Source: an uncultured Collinsella sp. (lineage in GTDB: Bacteria > Actinomycetota > Coriobacteriia > Coriobacteriales > Coriobacteriaceae). Taken from it: a stretch of 41,653 bases of DNA. A model generated the notes under the pieces. That model was not told where the DNA came from and did no database searches. It saw only the letters and a program-made list of their open reading frames with translations. The translations under genes were made by a program, and so were the position numbers. Each line of letters begins with the position of its first letter. The first letter of the stretch is position 1. The stretch spans positions 1-41,653 of the forward strand of contig CAKUFW010000012.1 in NCBI GenBank assembly GCA_934650975.1, written 5' to 3'. Positions 29,924 to 38,576 of this stretch are shown piece by piece.

Positions 29924-31048
29924 ATGGCACGTGTGCACAACTTCTCAGCAGGCCCGGCCGCACTGCCCACCAGCGTGCTCGCCGAGATCGCCGACGAGAT
30001 GATGGACTACCGCGGTTGCGGCATGTCCGTGCTCGAGATGAGCCATCGATCTAGTATGTACCAGCAGATTATCGACGACGCCGAGGCAACCCTGCGCCGC
30101 CTGCTGAGCATCCCCGATAACTACCGCGTCCTGTTTTTGCAGGGCGGCGCCACGCTGCAGTTTGCGGGCATCCCGATGAACCTCATGCGCCGCGGCCGCG
30201 CCGGCTACGTCGTGACCGGCAACTTTGCCAACAAGGCGTACAAGGAGGCCGCCAAGTACGGCGAGGCCGTGCTGCTCGCGAGCTCCGAGGACACCAACTT
30301 CGACCGCATTCCCAACATGGCCGACATCAACGCGCGCATTGCCGCCGAGGCCGCGGGCGACGGGCTCGACTACGTCTACATCTGCCAGAACAACACCATC
30401 TTTGGCACCATGTTCCACGAGCTGCCCGATTGCGGCGACGTGCCGCTGGTCGCCGACGTCTCGAGCTGTTTTCTGTCGCAGCCGCTCGACGTCGAGCGCT
30501 ACGGACTCATCTACGCCGGCGCTCAGAAAAACGCCGGTGCCGCGGGCGTAACCGTGGTCATCGTGCGCGACGACCTCATCGCAGATGGCCCTGCCTTTGC
30601 GCAGACGCCGCAGTACCTGAACCTTAAGACCCAGGCCGCCAAAGGCTCCATGCTCAACACGCCCAACACCTTTGGCATCTACGTGTGCGGCAAGGTATTC
30701 CGTTGGGTCGAGGAGACCGGCGGACTTGCAGCCATGGCCGAGCGCAACTGGGCCAAGGCCAACCTGCTCTATGACCTGCTCGAGCACAGCGAGCTGTTCC
30801 GTGGCACCACGCAGGCCGACAGCCGCTCCATCGCCAACGTCACCTTCCGCACCGGCGACGCCGAACTCGACGCGGCCTTTGTCGCAGGCGCGGCCGAGCA
30901 CCAGATTCAAAACGTCAAGGGCCATCGCCTGGTGGGCGGCATGCGCGCCAGCGTCTACAACGCCGTGACCATGGAAGACGTGCAGGCACTGGCCTCATAC
31001 ATGAAGGACTTCGAAGCACAGCATAGTTTGAGTCCGCGATCTAACTAG
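29924..31048 (+). CDS. serC: Phosphoserine aminotransferase
   Basis: A 374-residue PLP enzyme of the class V aminotransferase family. It converts 3-phosphohydroxypyruvate and glutamate to phosphoserine. The N-terminal NFSAGPAALP and the schiff-base lysine K202 in YAGAQKNAGAAG are intact, with FLQGGATLQF binding the cofactor phosphate. A G-rich ribosome site (GAGGGGG) precedes the ATG. serA follows after 69 bases on the same strand, so the two probably form an operon for serine synthesis. A TAAAGT box at about 29879 may be its -10. The serB phosphatase is not in the window, although two histidine-phosphatase genes lie about 4 kb away. Confidence 0.97.
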   Translation: MARVHNFSAGPAALPTSVLAEIADEMMDYRGCGMSVLEMSHRSSMYQQIIDDAEATLRRLLSIPDNYRVLFLQGGATLQFAGIPMNLMRRGRAGYVVTGNFANKAYKEAAKYGEAVLLASSEDTNFDRIPNMADINARIAAEAAGDGLDYVYICQNNTIFGTMFHELPDCGDVPLVADVSSCFLSQPLDVERYGLIYAGAQKNAGAAGVTVVIVRDDLIADGPAFAQTPQYLNLKTQAAKGSMLNTPNTFGIYVCGKVFRWVEETGGLAAMAERNWAKANLLYDLLEHSELFRGTTQADSRSIANVTFRTGDAELDAAFVAGAAEHQIQNVKGHRLVGGMRASVYNAVTMEDVQALASYMKDFEAQHSLSPRSN

Positions 31049-31117
31049 CCCGCAACACGCGGGCCGACCAGCCACTTCAAACCACTTGTTTTAGACAAAC
31101 CTGCTAAGGAGTTTTCC

Positions 31118-32281
31118 ATGCGCAAGATTAAGACCATCGACGACATCACCAAAGACGGCAAAGTCGAGTTTGGCGAGGGCTACGAGTTTGTGGACACAGC
31201 CGAGGAGGCCGACGCAATCCTGATGCGCTCGACCGACCTGCACGGCTACGAGCTGCCCGAGGGCATTCGCGCCATCGCCCGCTGCGGCGCCGGCGTCAAC
31301 AACATCCCCGTCGAGGAGTACGCCAAGAAGGGCGTCGTCGTCTTTAACTCCCCCGGCGCCAACAGCAACGCCGTCAAGGAGCTCGTCCTGGGCATGCTGG
31401 TGCTTTCGAGCCGCGGAGTAGTGCAGTCGATGAACTGGGTGCGCGACAACGCCGACGACCCCGAGATCCAGGTCGATGCCGAGAAGGCCAAGAAGGCCTT
31501 TGTGGGCCGCGAGCTCAAGGGCAAGCGCATCGGCGTCATCGGTCTGGGCAACGTGGGCTCCAAGGTCGCCAATGCCTGCGTCGATCTGGGCATGGACGTC
31601 TACGGCTACGATCCGTTCATTTCCGTCGAGCATGCGTGGGTGCTGAGCCGCGAGGTGCAGCGCGTGGGCACGCTCGAGGACCTGTGCCGCGGCTGTGACT
31701 ACCTCACCGTGCACGTGCCCAGCAAGGCCGACACCATCGGCATGATCAGCACCGAGCAGATCGACCTGCTGGCCCCCAACGCCGTGTTGATCAACTACGC
31801 GCGCGAGACCATCATCGACGAGGACGCCGTCGACGCCGCCCTGCGCGAGGGCAAGCTGAGCTGGTTTAGCTGCGACTTTGCCACGCCCAAGACCGTCAAG
31901 ATGCCCAACACGTTTATCACCACGCACTCGGGCGCCGGCACCGGCGAGGCCGAGGCCAACTGCGCCGACATGGCCATCAGCGAGCTCAAGGATTACCTGG
32001 AGAACGGCAACATCGCGCACAGCGTCAACTACCCCGCCTGCAGCATGGGCAAGGCGCGCGCCTCAAGCCGCATCGCCTGCCTGCACGCCAACGTGCCCAA
32101 CATGATCGGTCAGATCACGGCAATCCTTGCCAAGGACAACGCCAACGTGCAGCGCATGACCAACGAGTCCGCCGGCGAGAACGCCTACACCATGTTCGAC
32201 ACCGACGAGCACCTGGACGGCAGCACCATCGAGGCGCTCAAGCAGATTCCCTCGATGTATCGCGTGCGCGTGATTAAGTAG
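31118..32281 (+). CDS. serA: D-3-phosphoglycerate dehydrogenase
   Basis: A 387-residue NAD-dependent dehydrogenase making 3-phosphohydroxypyruvate, the first step of serine synthesis. The Rossmann motif GLGNVG is at 142-147, the catalytic arginine R229 in NYARE, the histidine H270 in TTHSGAGT, and a C-terminal ACT domain (about 317-387) may bind serine. The catalytic glutamate usually found between Arg and His (as in FPTEP of other SerA proteins) is not evident: the segment reads DFATPKTVKMPN. Such short SerA forms occur in gut anaerobes, so this may be a clade feature. TAAGGAG lies upstream of the ATG. It ends in a strong terminator. Confidence 0.93.
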   Translation: MRKIKTIDDITKDGKVEFGEGYEFVDTAEEADAILMRSTDLHGYELPEGIRAIARCGAGVNNIPVEEYAKKGVVVFNSPGANSNAVKELVLGMLVLSSRGVVQSMNWVRDNADDPEIQVDAEKAKKAFVGRELKGKRIGVIGLGNVGSKVANACVDLGMDVYGYDPFISVEHAWVLSREVQRVGTLEDLCRGCDYLTVHVPSKADTIGMISTEQIDLLAPNAVLINYARETIIDEDAVDAALREGKLSWFSCDFATPKTVKMPNTFITTHSGAGTGEAEANCADMAISELKDYLENGNIAHSVNYPACSMGKARASSRIACLHANVPNMIGQITAILAKDNANVQRMTNESAGENAYTMFDTDEHLDGSTIEALKQIPSMYRVRVIK

Positions 32282-32329
32282 CGCCGGCACCGCCGGCACT
32301 AAGCCTGCCAAACGGACCACGAAGCCCAT

Positions 32330-32367
32330 TCGGCCCCCGTTTTCACAAAACGGGGGCCGATTTCGTT
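32330..32367 (+). terminator. Intrinsic terminator of serA
   Basis: A 14-bp perfect stem (TCGGCCCCCGTTTT and its complement) with a CAC loop, followed by TTTCGTT, lies about 50 bases past the serA stop codon. Confidence 0.85.
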
Positions 32368-32383
32368 GCTTACGGGCGGCTTT

Positions 32384-32560
32384 AAAATGCTACCCAAAAC
32401 AAGTTTTTTCGGATAATAGACAGCGAAGTCCAAGTCGCCAAGCACGCCCGCATTGCTAAACAGTTTCATCAGGGATTTTAGTAAGTAAAAAACGATCTCT
32501 ATATTCCACATTCAAGTTGACTGTCGATTTTCCAAAACAACTTGTTCTGGGTAGCACTTT
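32384..32560. repeat. 177-bp fold-back element with degenerate core
   Basis: Long imperfect arms (AAAATGCTACCCAAAACAAG and its complement-like AACTTGTTCTGGGTAGCACTTT) pair over nearly 50 bases from each end. The centre (32463-32485) reads GTTTCATCAGGGATTTTAGTAAG, which aligns with GTTTCCTGCGGGTTTACTAAG of the element at 23974-24150. It is non-coding and is the same 177 bp long. Confidence 0.7.
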
Positions 32561-32639
32561 TCTAAGCTCTTCCGGGGCGAAACCGAAGCCTTTTCGCGAC
32601 CAAAACTCTAGCTCGCTCGACCGTTTTCCGCCCGCGCGA

Positions 32640-33689
32640 CTACATGCTCGCCCAATCGATGAAAATCTCCTCACGAAGCCGCCGTTCGAGCCCCTGCTGC
32701 CGCGGCATCTTGTCTTTCAGCGGCACATCGAGATAGGACATGATGAGTTCCATCACCACGCGGAAGGCATTGGAGTCGGCCAGCTGGCCATAGGTCATCA
32801 AAACGACGGGATATCCCATCGCTTGCAAGGCCGTCGTTCGGTCGGAGTCCGAGATCTTGGATTCTATGGATCCGTGAATGGCTTTACCCTGACATTCAAC
32901 CAGGCACTCTCGGCTGCCGTCCTTATTTGCCAGCAGGATATCGGCGTAGCGCCTATCGAGCCCCGAAATCAGGCGGGCGCTGCGCGTCATACGAATCTCA
33001 ACGTTATTGGTAAGGCGCAGCCCTTCGCCGCCGCGTAACCTCGAAAGACCAAACAGCATCGAAGCTTGGACCTCGAGCGGCGATGCTGCCACCCCCGTAA
33101 TGCATTTCGCGGCTCGTATGAACGATTTAGCGCCGCGGAGCCCCCGGATCTTATCGACGTACTCTGCAAGCTCAGAGAGCTCGATCAAGGGCGGTCGTTT
33201 CCACAGGTCCGTTGGACTCCCCGAGACATCCTTTACGTTTTCCCAGCCCAACCGTGCGTCACCCCACTGGTCCCCATATGCCTGCACAAGCGCCGACTTT
33301 ACCTGAGGCGCAATCTTGCACACGGCAAAGGAACCACACATCTCATACATGCACATGACCAAACGCTCGTTTGAGACCGAGGGGGCCAGGGTCAGCAGGG
33401 TAAAGAGCGGAGACGCAACATCGAGGCCAAACTCTGCCTGCTGCACGGAGCCAAACGGCCTCTCCCCGTTCCAAACATGCCTGACAATGCGACTGCCCTT
33501 GCGACCGCAGCCACCCTGCGCCAACACATGTAGCGGGGTGCCCAGGAAATGCGTGACGAGTGGATGCTCGCAAAGGCGTTCCCTGCGCGGATCGTCCACA
33601 GAATCGGGCAGGTCCGGCATTATCGCCAAGACCTGTGGAGGTATCCGGTGATACCGAAAGGCAGATATGTCGCACAGCATGTCGTCCAT
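32640..33689 (-). CDS. Hypothetical protein with C-terminal nuclease-like domain
   Basis: A 349-residue protein not recognised by name. The last 130 residues (RRYADILLANKDGSRECLVE onward) have a D-x(n)-E-x-Q/K arrangement (D in YADILL, E and Q in VECQGK) and a later SDRTTALQAMGYPVV, like PD-(D/E)XK nuclease folds of the DUF559 type. The middle holds conserved-looking blocks such as ASPLFTLLTLAPSVSNERL and MYEMCGSFAVCK. Proteins of this form are common orphan genes in Coriobacteriia and some are labelled AbiEi-like. The ribosome site is weak, so the start (33689) could also be three codons later. Function unknown, possibly defence-related. Confidence 0.65.
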   Translation of the reverse strand: MDDMLCDISAFRYHRIPPQVLAIMPDLPDSVDDPRRERLCEHPLVTHFLGTPLHVLAQGGCGRKGSRIVRHVWNGERPFGSVQQAEFGLDVASPLFTLLTLAPSVSNERLVMCMYEMCGSFAVCKIAPQVKSALVQAYGDQWGDARLGWENVKDVSGSPTDLWKRPPLIELSELAEYVDKIRGLRGAKSFIRAAKCITGVAASPLEVQASMLFGLSRLRGGEGLRLTNNVEIRMTRSARLISGLDRRYADILLANKDGSRECLVECQGKAIHGSIESKISDSDRTTALQAMGYPVVLMTYGQLADSNAFRVVMELIMSYLDVPLKDKMPRQQGLERRLREEIFIDWASM

Positions 33690-33843
33690 GAAGGGTACCT
33701 ACCCACTGCGTCATTTGTGAACCCGCTCGGACGGCAAACGCGCTGGCTCGCCCTGTGAACGGTAAATACCGCTACGCGCACGTCGCGGATCTCTCAGGAG
33801 GCTTACAATCGGTTTGGAAAGCAAACTGATTGTGAGGTTGCAT

Positions 33844-35064
33844 ATGGTTGATGAGGACTTTGCCTGGCGGCTTGCGCAGGAGCTTGTACGGATCGATAGC
33901 TCGGATCCCGGTGCGTATGAGAACGAGATTGAGCGGTATATCAAAGGGCTGATTGAGTCGCAGGTCACGGGACTCGGTCGGCCGGTGCTGGATGCGGTGC
34001 AGATTGAGGAGCTCGAGGTGCTTCCCGGGCGCCGCAATCTTATGATCACCGTGCCCGGCTTAAGCGACGAGCCGCGGCTCGTCTACATCTGCCACATGGA
34101 TACCGTCACTCTGGGTGACGGTTGGGATGCGGACATCCCGCCGCTCGGGGCGATCGTGCGCGATGACAAACTCTATGGCCGCGGCGCCTGTGACATGAAG
34201 GGCGGCCTGGCATGCGCCATTGCCGCGCTGGTCCATACGCTCGAGCGTGTGGCGGCGTGCGACGAGCTTCCCCACCGCGGCTTTTCGCTCATCTGCTCGG
34301 TCGACGAGGAGGACTTTATGCGCGGCTCCGAGGCCGCCATCGATGCCGGCTGGGTCGGCTCACGCGAATGGGCACTGGACACCGAGCCCACCGATGGGCA
34401 AATACAGGTGGCGCACAAGGGGCGCACGTGGTTCGAGATCGAGATGACCGGCGTGACGGCGCACGCAAGCCAGCCATGGAAGGGCGCGGACGCCGTCGCC
34501 GCCATGGCCGAGGTCGTGTGCTCGCTTCGTCACGCGTTCGCGGAACTGCCCCTGCATGATGAGCTGGGGCCTTCGACTATCACGTTTGGCCAGATCGAGG
34601 GCGGGTATCGCCCCTACGTCGTACCCGACCACGCCAAGACCTGGGTTGACATGCGCCTAACGCCGCCGACCGACACGGCCGCCGCGACTCGCATGGTGGA
34701 GCAGGCCATCGCTGCTGCCGAGGCAGCAGTCCCCGGTTGCCACGGCAGCTACACCGTGACGGGCGACCGCCCCGCCATCGAGCGCGACCCGGGCTCTCCC
34801 CTTCTGGCAGCGCTCCAGCGCGCGGCAGATGACGTGACGGGCGCGGACACGGCCGTCGGCTTCTTTACCGGCTACACTGACACCGCCGTCATCGCAGGCA
34901 AGACGGGCAACCGCAACTGCATGAGCTACGGCCCCGGTTCGCTGGCGCTCGCCCATAAGCCGAACGAGTACGTGCCCCACGCCGATATCGTTCGCTGTCA
35001 GCAGGTGCTGATCGCGCTCGCCGACAACACGCTCTGGGACGCGAGCGGCCAACTTGGGGCATAA
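33844..35064 (+). CDS. M20 family metallopeptidase (ArgE/DapE-like)
   Basis: A 406-residue zinc peptidase or deacylase of the M20 family. The ligands and catalytic residues are visible: H84 and D86 in CHMDTVTLGDGW, D117 in GRGACDMKGG, E155-E156 in SVDEEDF, D179 in ALDTEPTDG, and a late histidine in HKPNEYVPHAD. The central lid or dimer domain holds VTAHASQPWKGADAV. Substrates of this subfamily are N-acyl amino acids or small peptides, and the particular one is unknown. The ATG at 33844 follows GTGAGG, with TACAAT at 33804-33809 as a likely -10. The DUF1015-like gene follows 39 bases later. Confidence 0.92.
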   Translation: MVDEDFAWRLAQELVRIDSSDPGAYENEIERYIKGLIESQVTGLGRPVLDAVQIEELEVLPGRRNLMITVPGLSDEPRLVYICHMDTVTLGDGWDADIPPLGAIVRDDKLYGRGACDMKGGLACAIAALVHTLERVAACDELPHRGFSLICSVDEEDFMRGSEAAIDAGWVGSREWALDTEPTDGQIQVAHKGRTWFEIEMTGVTAHASQPWKGADAVAAMAEVVCSLRHAFAELPLHDELGPSTITFGQIEGGYRPYVVPDHAKTWVDMRLTPPTDTAAATRMVEQAIAAAEAAVPGCHGSYTVTGDRPAIERDPGSPLLAALQRAADDVTGADTAVGFFTGYTDTAVIAGKTGNRNCMSYGPGSLALAHKPNEYVPHADIVRCQQVLIALADNTLWDASGQLGA

Positions 35065-35103
35065 TAAGCCGCGAACAAACCGACTCACACGTTAGGACCG
35101 CCC

Positions 35104-35787
35104 ATGAAAGCACTTCCGTTTCCCTGCATCCGCCCGGCTCAGGACCGCGTGCTCGAGGCGCTGCCGCAGATGGGCGGCATTCTGAGCGGCAACGATGCCT
35201 TGCGCGGCGCCATTGCCGGTGGCCTGATGCTCAAAGATCCGGGCGCGGCGTATTACGTGTACGAATGCTCGGGCGAGCCGGGGCGCGCGACGGGCGTCGT
35301 GGCAATTTGCCCGATTGGCGTGCTTGCGGGCGACGAGGTCGATGCCGGCACCGACGCGGCAGCCGCTGCGCGTGCGATCGCCGAGCTCAAAGTTCAGCCC
35401 CGTCCCGTATCTCTCGCCTACGAAGCCTCGCCCGTTATGGATATCATCCTGGGCGCAGCCAAAGAGGGCGCGTCGCTCTACGCCGTCACCGACCCCGCGG
35501 GCATTACGCACCGCGTGTGGGAGGTCAAGCGCGAGGACGCCGTCGGGGCCATCCGCGCCATGCTCGATCAGGCACCGGAGCCGACGCTGGCCGACGACCC
35601 GGCCTACGCCGACGCGCTAGCCGGAGCGTCACAGCTCCTGGCCGACGAGGCCCGTGCCGACGGCACGTACACGGGCAAGGAGCCGTTCAACTTCACCGTG
35701 GCCGCGCTCTTCCCCGCCGCGCAGGTCAGCGGTGCCGCGCCGCAGGTACCGACGGGCCTGCTCACCCACCAGATCGCGCGGTTCTAA
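35104..35787 (+). CDS. Short DUF1015-like protein
   Basis: A 227-residue protein whose first 100 residues (LPFPCIRPAQD, YYVYECSGEPGRATGVVAICPI) resemble the N-terminal part of DUF1015 proteins, which are normally about 400 residues. Here the C-terminal half of the family is missing. The next frames do not continue it, so it looks like a short variant rather than a fresh frameshift. There are no membrane segments. TTAGGA precedes the ATG. It probably shares a transcript with the M20 peptidase and converges with a histidine-phosphatase gene two bases beyond its stop. Confidence 0.65.
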   Translation: MKALPFPCIRPAQDRVLEALPQMGGILSGNDALRGAIAGGLMLKDPGAAYYVYECSGEPGRATGVVAICPIGVLAGDEVDAGTDAAAAARAIAELKVQPRPVSLAYEASPVMDIILGAAKEGASLYAVTDPAGITHRVWEVKREDAVGAIRAMLDQAPEPTLADDPAYADALAGASQLLADEARADGTYTGKEPFNFTVAALFPAAQVSGAAPQVPTGLLTHQIARF

Positions 35788-35789
35788 CG

Positions 35790-36425
35790 CTACCCGCGCT
35801 GCGGGCCTGCTGCCGCCACGAGCGGCTCAAGCCCCAGCTCGCGCGCGTAGTCTTCCTGCGTAAAGATCTCAACCAGCTCAAACGTATCGGTCGCATCGTC
35901 AAACGTAAAGTGCAGCACGGAGCAGTTGCCCGGAACGCGATCGCGCTCGTCTGCCGCCGCGCCCTTCACGTGATCCATGAACTCCTTGATGGCCGAGCCG
36001 TGGCTTATCGCCAGTACGCACGCATGGTCCGAGCGCTGCATAAGCTCGGTTAGCGTCGCGACCATGCGCTCACGCACCTGCATCTGGCCCTCGCCGCCAA
36101 ACTGACGATAGAAGTCGCGCCACGGGCGCTCGGGCATGAGCATTACGCGCTCGGCTTCAAAGTCGCCAAAGAACCACTCACGCAGGCCGTCCAAGCGCTC
36201 GTACGCCAGACCCGGCCACAGGTTGGCAATCGTCTGCTCGGTGCGATGCAGCGTGGAGGTGTAGGCATGGTCCGGCTCGATACCGCGCGCACGCAAGAAC
36301 ATGCCGGCGCGCGCCGCTTGGTCGCAGCCAAGCTGCGTGAGCGGAGAGTCGCTCCAGCCCTGAATGATGCGCTTGAGGTTAAATATCGTCTGCCCATGTC
36401 GGACCAGATACAGGTCTTTATTCAT
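35790..36425 (-). CDS. Histidine phosphatase (phosphoglycerate mutase-like)
   Basis: A 211-residue protein of the histidine phosphatase superfamily, branch 1. LVRHGQT gives the catalytic R9-H10, and the second histidine is in ISHGSA. REWFFGDFE supplies the acid region. It may act as phosphatase on small phosphoesters (cobalamin-related, phosphoserine or sugar phosphates). The substrate is unknown. The ATG at 36425 follows AAAGGA. The neighbouring upstream gene (36443-36985) is a paralogue with the same blocks (LVRHGQT, the QGW-DSPLT segment), so the pair arose by tandem duplication. They are 17 bases apart and co-transcribed. Confidence 0.9.
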   Translation of the reverse strand: MNKDLYLVRHGQTIFNLKRIIQGWSDSPLTQLGCDQAARAGMFLRARGIEPDHAYTSTLHRTEQTIANLWPGLAYERLDGLREWFFGDFEAERVMLMPERPWRDFYRQFGGEGQMQVRERMVATLTELMQRSDHACVLAISHGSAIKEFMDHVKGAAADERDRVPGNCSVLHFTFDDATDTFELVEIFTQEDYARELGLEPLVAAAGPQRG

Positions 36426-36442
36426 AGGGGTCCTTTCGTTTG

Positions 36443-36985
36443 TTAACAATCCAAGAGCGAAAACGCCCCGTCGCAATAGCCAAAATGAAGCACGGCGCCG
36501 TTGTCGGGTTGTTCTCCCCCGCCAGTCACGTACTCAAGAAACTCCTGGCAGGCGGAGCCGTGGGAGACGGCCAGCACGCAGTCATGCCGGGGCCGCGCCA
36601 TAATGCGTGACAATGCCGCGACCATGCGCGCGCGAAGCTCACCTTCCGACTCGCCACCAAACGCAGCCGGATAATCACCCCAGGGTTGCGCCGGCATCTC
36701 ACGGTTTGATGTACCCTCCAGCGAACCCAAATGCCACTCGCGCAAGTCGTCGACCAACTCAACAGACTGGCCCACGCCAACGATAAGCTCGGCCGTGCAC
36801 CGCGCCCGCCCCAACGGAGACGAATACACGTGGTCAAAGGTCACGCCGCGGTCCTCAAACGCCGCACGCGTCGCCAGCGCCTGCTCGCACCCGCGCGCCG
36901 TAAGCGGCGAATCGTGCCAGCCCTGCAAAATGTTCTGAACATTGAGCTCGGTCTGCCCATGCCGCACCAAATACAGATCGGCCAC
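36443..36985 (-). CDS. Histidine phosphatase, tandem paralogue
   Basis: A 180-residue histidine phosphatase. R8-H9 in LVRHGQT, RGCEQALATR, YSSPLGRARCTAE and the second catalytic histidine in VSHGSACQEF are all present. It uses a GTG start at 36985, with GGGGAGG a few bases upstream. It is shorter than its downstream neighbour at the C-terminus and a little more like canonical phosphatases. First gene of a two-gene unit, with a CCACCACAAAGG-type hairpin just upstream. Substrate unknown. Confidence 0.9.
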   Translation of the reverse strand: MADLYLVRHGQTELNVQNILQGWHDSPLTARGCEQALATRAAFEDRGVTFDHVYSSPLGRARCTAELIVGVGQSVELVDDLREWHLGSLEGTSNREMPAQPWGDYPAAFGGESEGELRARMVAALSRIMARPRHDCVLAVSHGSACQEFLEYVTGGGEQPDNGAVLHFGYCDGAFSLLDC

Positions 36986-37000
36986 ACGCCCTCCCCTCGC

Positions 37001-37038
37001 ATCACCACGAAGGGGACAGGCACCTTTGTGGTGGTTTA
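37001..37038 (-). repeat. CCACCACAAAGG hairpin repeat (copy 7, degenerate)
   Basis: ATCACCACGAAGG and CCTTTGTGGTGGTTT pair with some mismatches around GGACAGGCA. It lies 30 bases past the nitroreductase stop codon, upstream of the phosphatase pair, and likely ends the nitroreductase transcript. Confidence 0.75.
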
Positions 37039-37068
37039 GCCGCCAGATCGCGCCGCAACGACGCGCAA

Positions 37069-37740
37069 CTACAGCAGCACGTCGGCAAGCGGACGCTTGG
37101 GCACGTGATGCACCTGCGCCTCGTCGCGCCAGTAATTGATAGAGCCATCCGGGTTGGAGTCGATCGCGTCGACCACCTGTGTCTCGGCTGGCACGCCAAA
37201 AGCCATGATCAGCTTGAGCTCGTATCTGTCGTTATCGAGCCCCATGGCGTCGATTGCGCGGGGCGTAAAGGCCTTGAACATGCATGCCGCCACCTCGGGC
37301 GTGGCGCTGCGAGCGGCAAGCATCATCGTCTGGGCGGCAATGCCGGTGTCGACCTCGGTGATGGGCGCGGCGGGCTTACCCGCAACAGCGCGCTCGGCAA
37401 GAATCGCGATGTAGCCGGTCGGGCGCTCGCCCTCATCGGGACCCGGCCAGTCCTTGAGCGCACCGGCCCACGCGAGCTCATCAAATACGCGCGCGCAGTC
37501 CTCTGCACCGCTCACCACATGAAAGCGCAGGCGCTGAGCATTGGCGCCGCAGGGAGCCAGGTGCGCCAGCTCCGCCAGCTCAAGCAAAAACTCGCGCGGC
37601 ACGCGCATGGACTCGTCAAAGCGGCGGCACGTGCGGGCGCGGCGGACCAGCGCGTCAAACGTGTCCAGGCCAAGCTTTTCGCGACCCTGCTTTGCCATCG
37701 ACTCGGCGCTTACCGGCGCCGCGGGAACTGCTTCGTTCAT
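37069..37740 (-). CDS. Nitroreductase family protein
   Basis: A 223-residue FMN-dependent oxidoreductase-like protein. RRARTCRRFDESMRVPREFL is the typical N-terminal FMN-binding block, APCGANAQRLRFHVV the following substrate/flavin loop, and DTGIAAQTMMLAA the dimer helix. It ends in the C-terminal strand with VHHVPKRPL. Such enzymes reduce nitro-compounds or quinones with NAD(P)H. The physiological substrate is unknown. The ATG at 37740 has GGGGG six bases upstream. The in-frame TTG seven codons earlier lies without support. It is divergent from the HdeD-like gene. Confidence 0.9.
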   Translation of the reverse strand: MNEAVPAAPVSAESMAKQGREKLGLDTFDALVRRARTCRRFDESMRVPREFLLELAELAHLAPCGANAQRLRFHVVSGAEDCARVFDELAWAGALKDWPGPDEGERPTGYIAILAERAVAGKPAAPITEVDTGIAAQTMMLAARSATPEVAACMFKAFTPRAIDAMGLDNDRYELKLIMAFGVPAETQVVDAIDSNPDGSINYWRDEAQVHHVPKRPLADVLL

Positions 37741-37973
37741 AAGACCCCCAATAAAAGCCAATTGTTCTTAAGAAAATCTAACCTAAAACGTAGGCAATTA
37801 CACACAGCGGCGCAATGTTCCACACCTGTTGAATGTCCAACATCCAAACGGGAACAAAGATAACAATTCGGGAAGGTGAGGCTCCCATTCGCCCTTCCCG
37901 TCCCACGCGTCGGCGCCCTTGGGCGATACTGGTTGCAAGAGCTACGGCTTACGCCGCACGGAAAGGAGACATC

Positions 37974-38576
37974 ATGGGCATCTTTAAGAACGATGGCAAG
38001 CAATCGAGCGCGTTTGGATTTGACGAGAAAAGCATGGCAGGCAAGGCCGTCAAGGCCGTGCGCTGGATTTACGCCATCACGGGCGTCTTGGCGCTCGTCG
38101 CCGGCATCGCACTGCTGTTTGCGCCCGCCAAGTCCCTCGTCTTCCTGACGACCGTCCTGGGCGTCTACTTTGTGATCACGGCCGCAATCAGGCTGTTTAC
38201 CGCTGTTTTCGAGCCGCTGCTGCCCACCGGCTGGCGCGTTACGAGCATCATCTCCAACCTGCTCATCATTCTGGGCGGCGTCATAATCCTGCGCAACCAG
38301 GCCTTCTCGACCGCGACGCTCACCACGCTTGTAGTGGTCGTCGCCGGCTTTGGCTGGATCGTCGAGGGCGTCATGTCGATTCTGGAATCCGAACTTTCCG
38401 CCAACCGCGCCCTCGCCATCCTAAGCGGCGCACTCTCCATCATCGCGGGCATGTTCGTGTTTATCTATCCGCTGTGGTCGGCCAAGATGCTCGTCATCTT
38501 TAGCGGTGCCGCGCTGTTGGTGTTTGGCGTGGCGTTGATTGTCCGCGCCATTCAATTTGGCAAAATGGTGCACTAG
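37974..38576 (+). CDS. HdeD family / DUF308 membrane protein
   Basis: A 200-residue membrane protein with six hydrophobic segments from about residue 30, arranged as three similar hairpin pairs, as in HdeD/DUF308 proteins. In enterobacteria HdeD is linked to acid resistance. Here the role is unknown. The N-terminal 28 residues are polar (GIFKNDGKQSS). AAAGGAG lies six bases before the ATG. The frame is open upstream to 37833, but that part lacks coding character. The next gene starts immediately after its stop codon, so the two are coupled. Confidence 0.85.
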   Translation: MGIFKNDGKQSSAFGFDEKSMAGKAVKAVRWIYAITGVLALVAGIALLFAPAKSLVFLTTVLGVYFVITAAIRLFTAVFEPLLPTGWRVTSIISNLLIILGGVIILRNQAFSTATLTTLVVVVAGFGWIVEGVMSILESELSANRALAILSGALSIIAGMFVFIYPLWSAKMLVIFSGAALLVFGVALIVRAIQFGKMVH

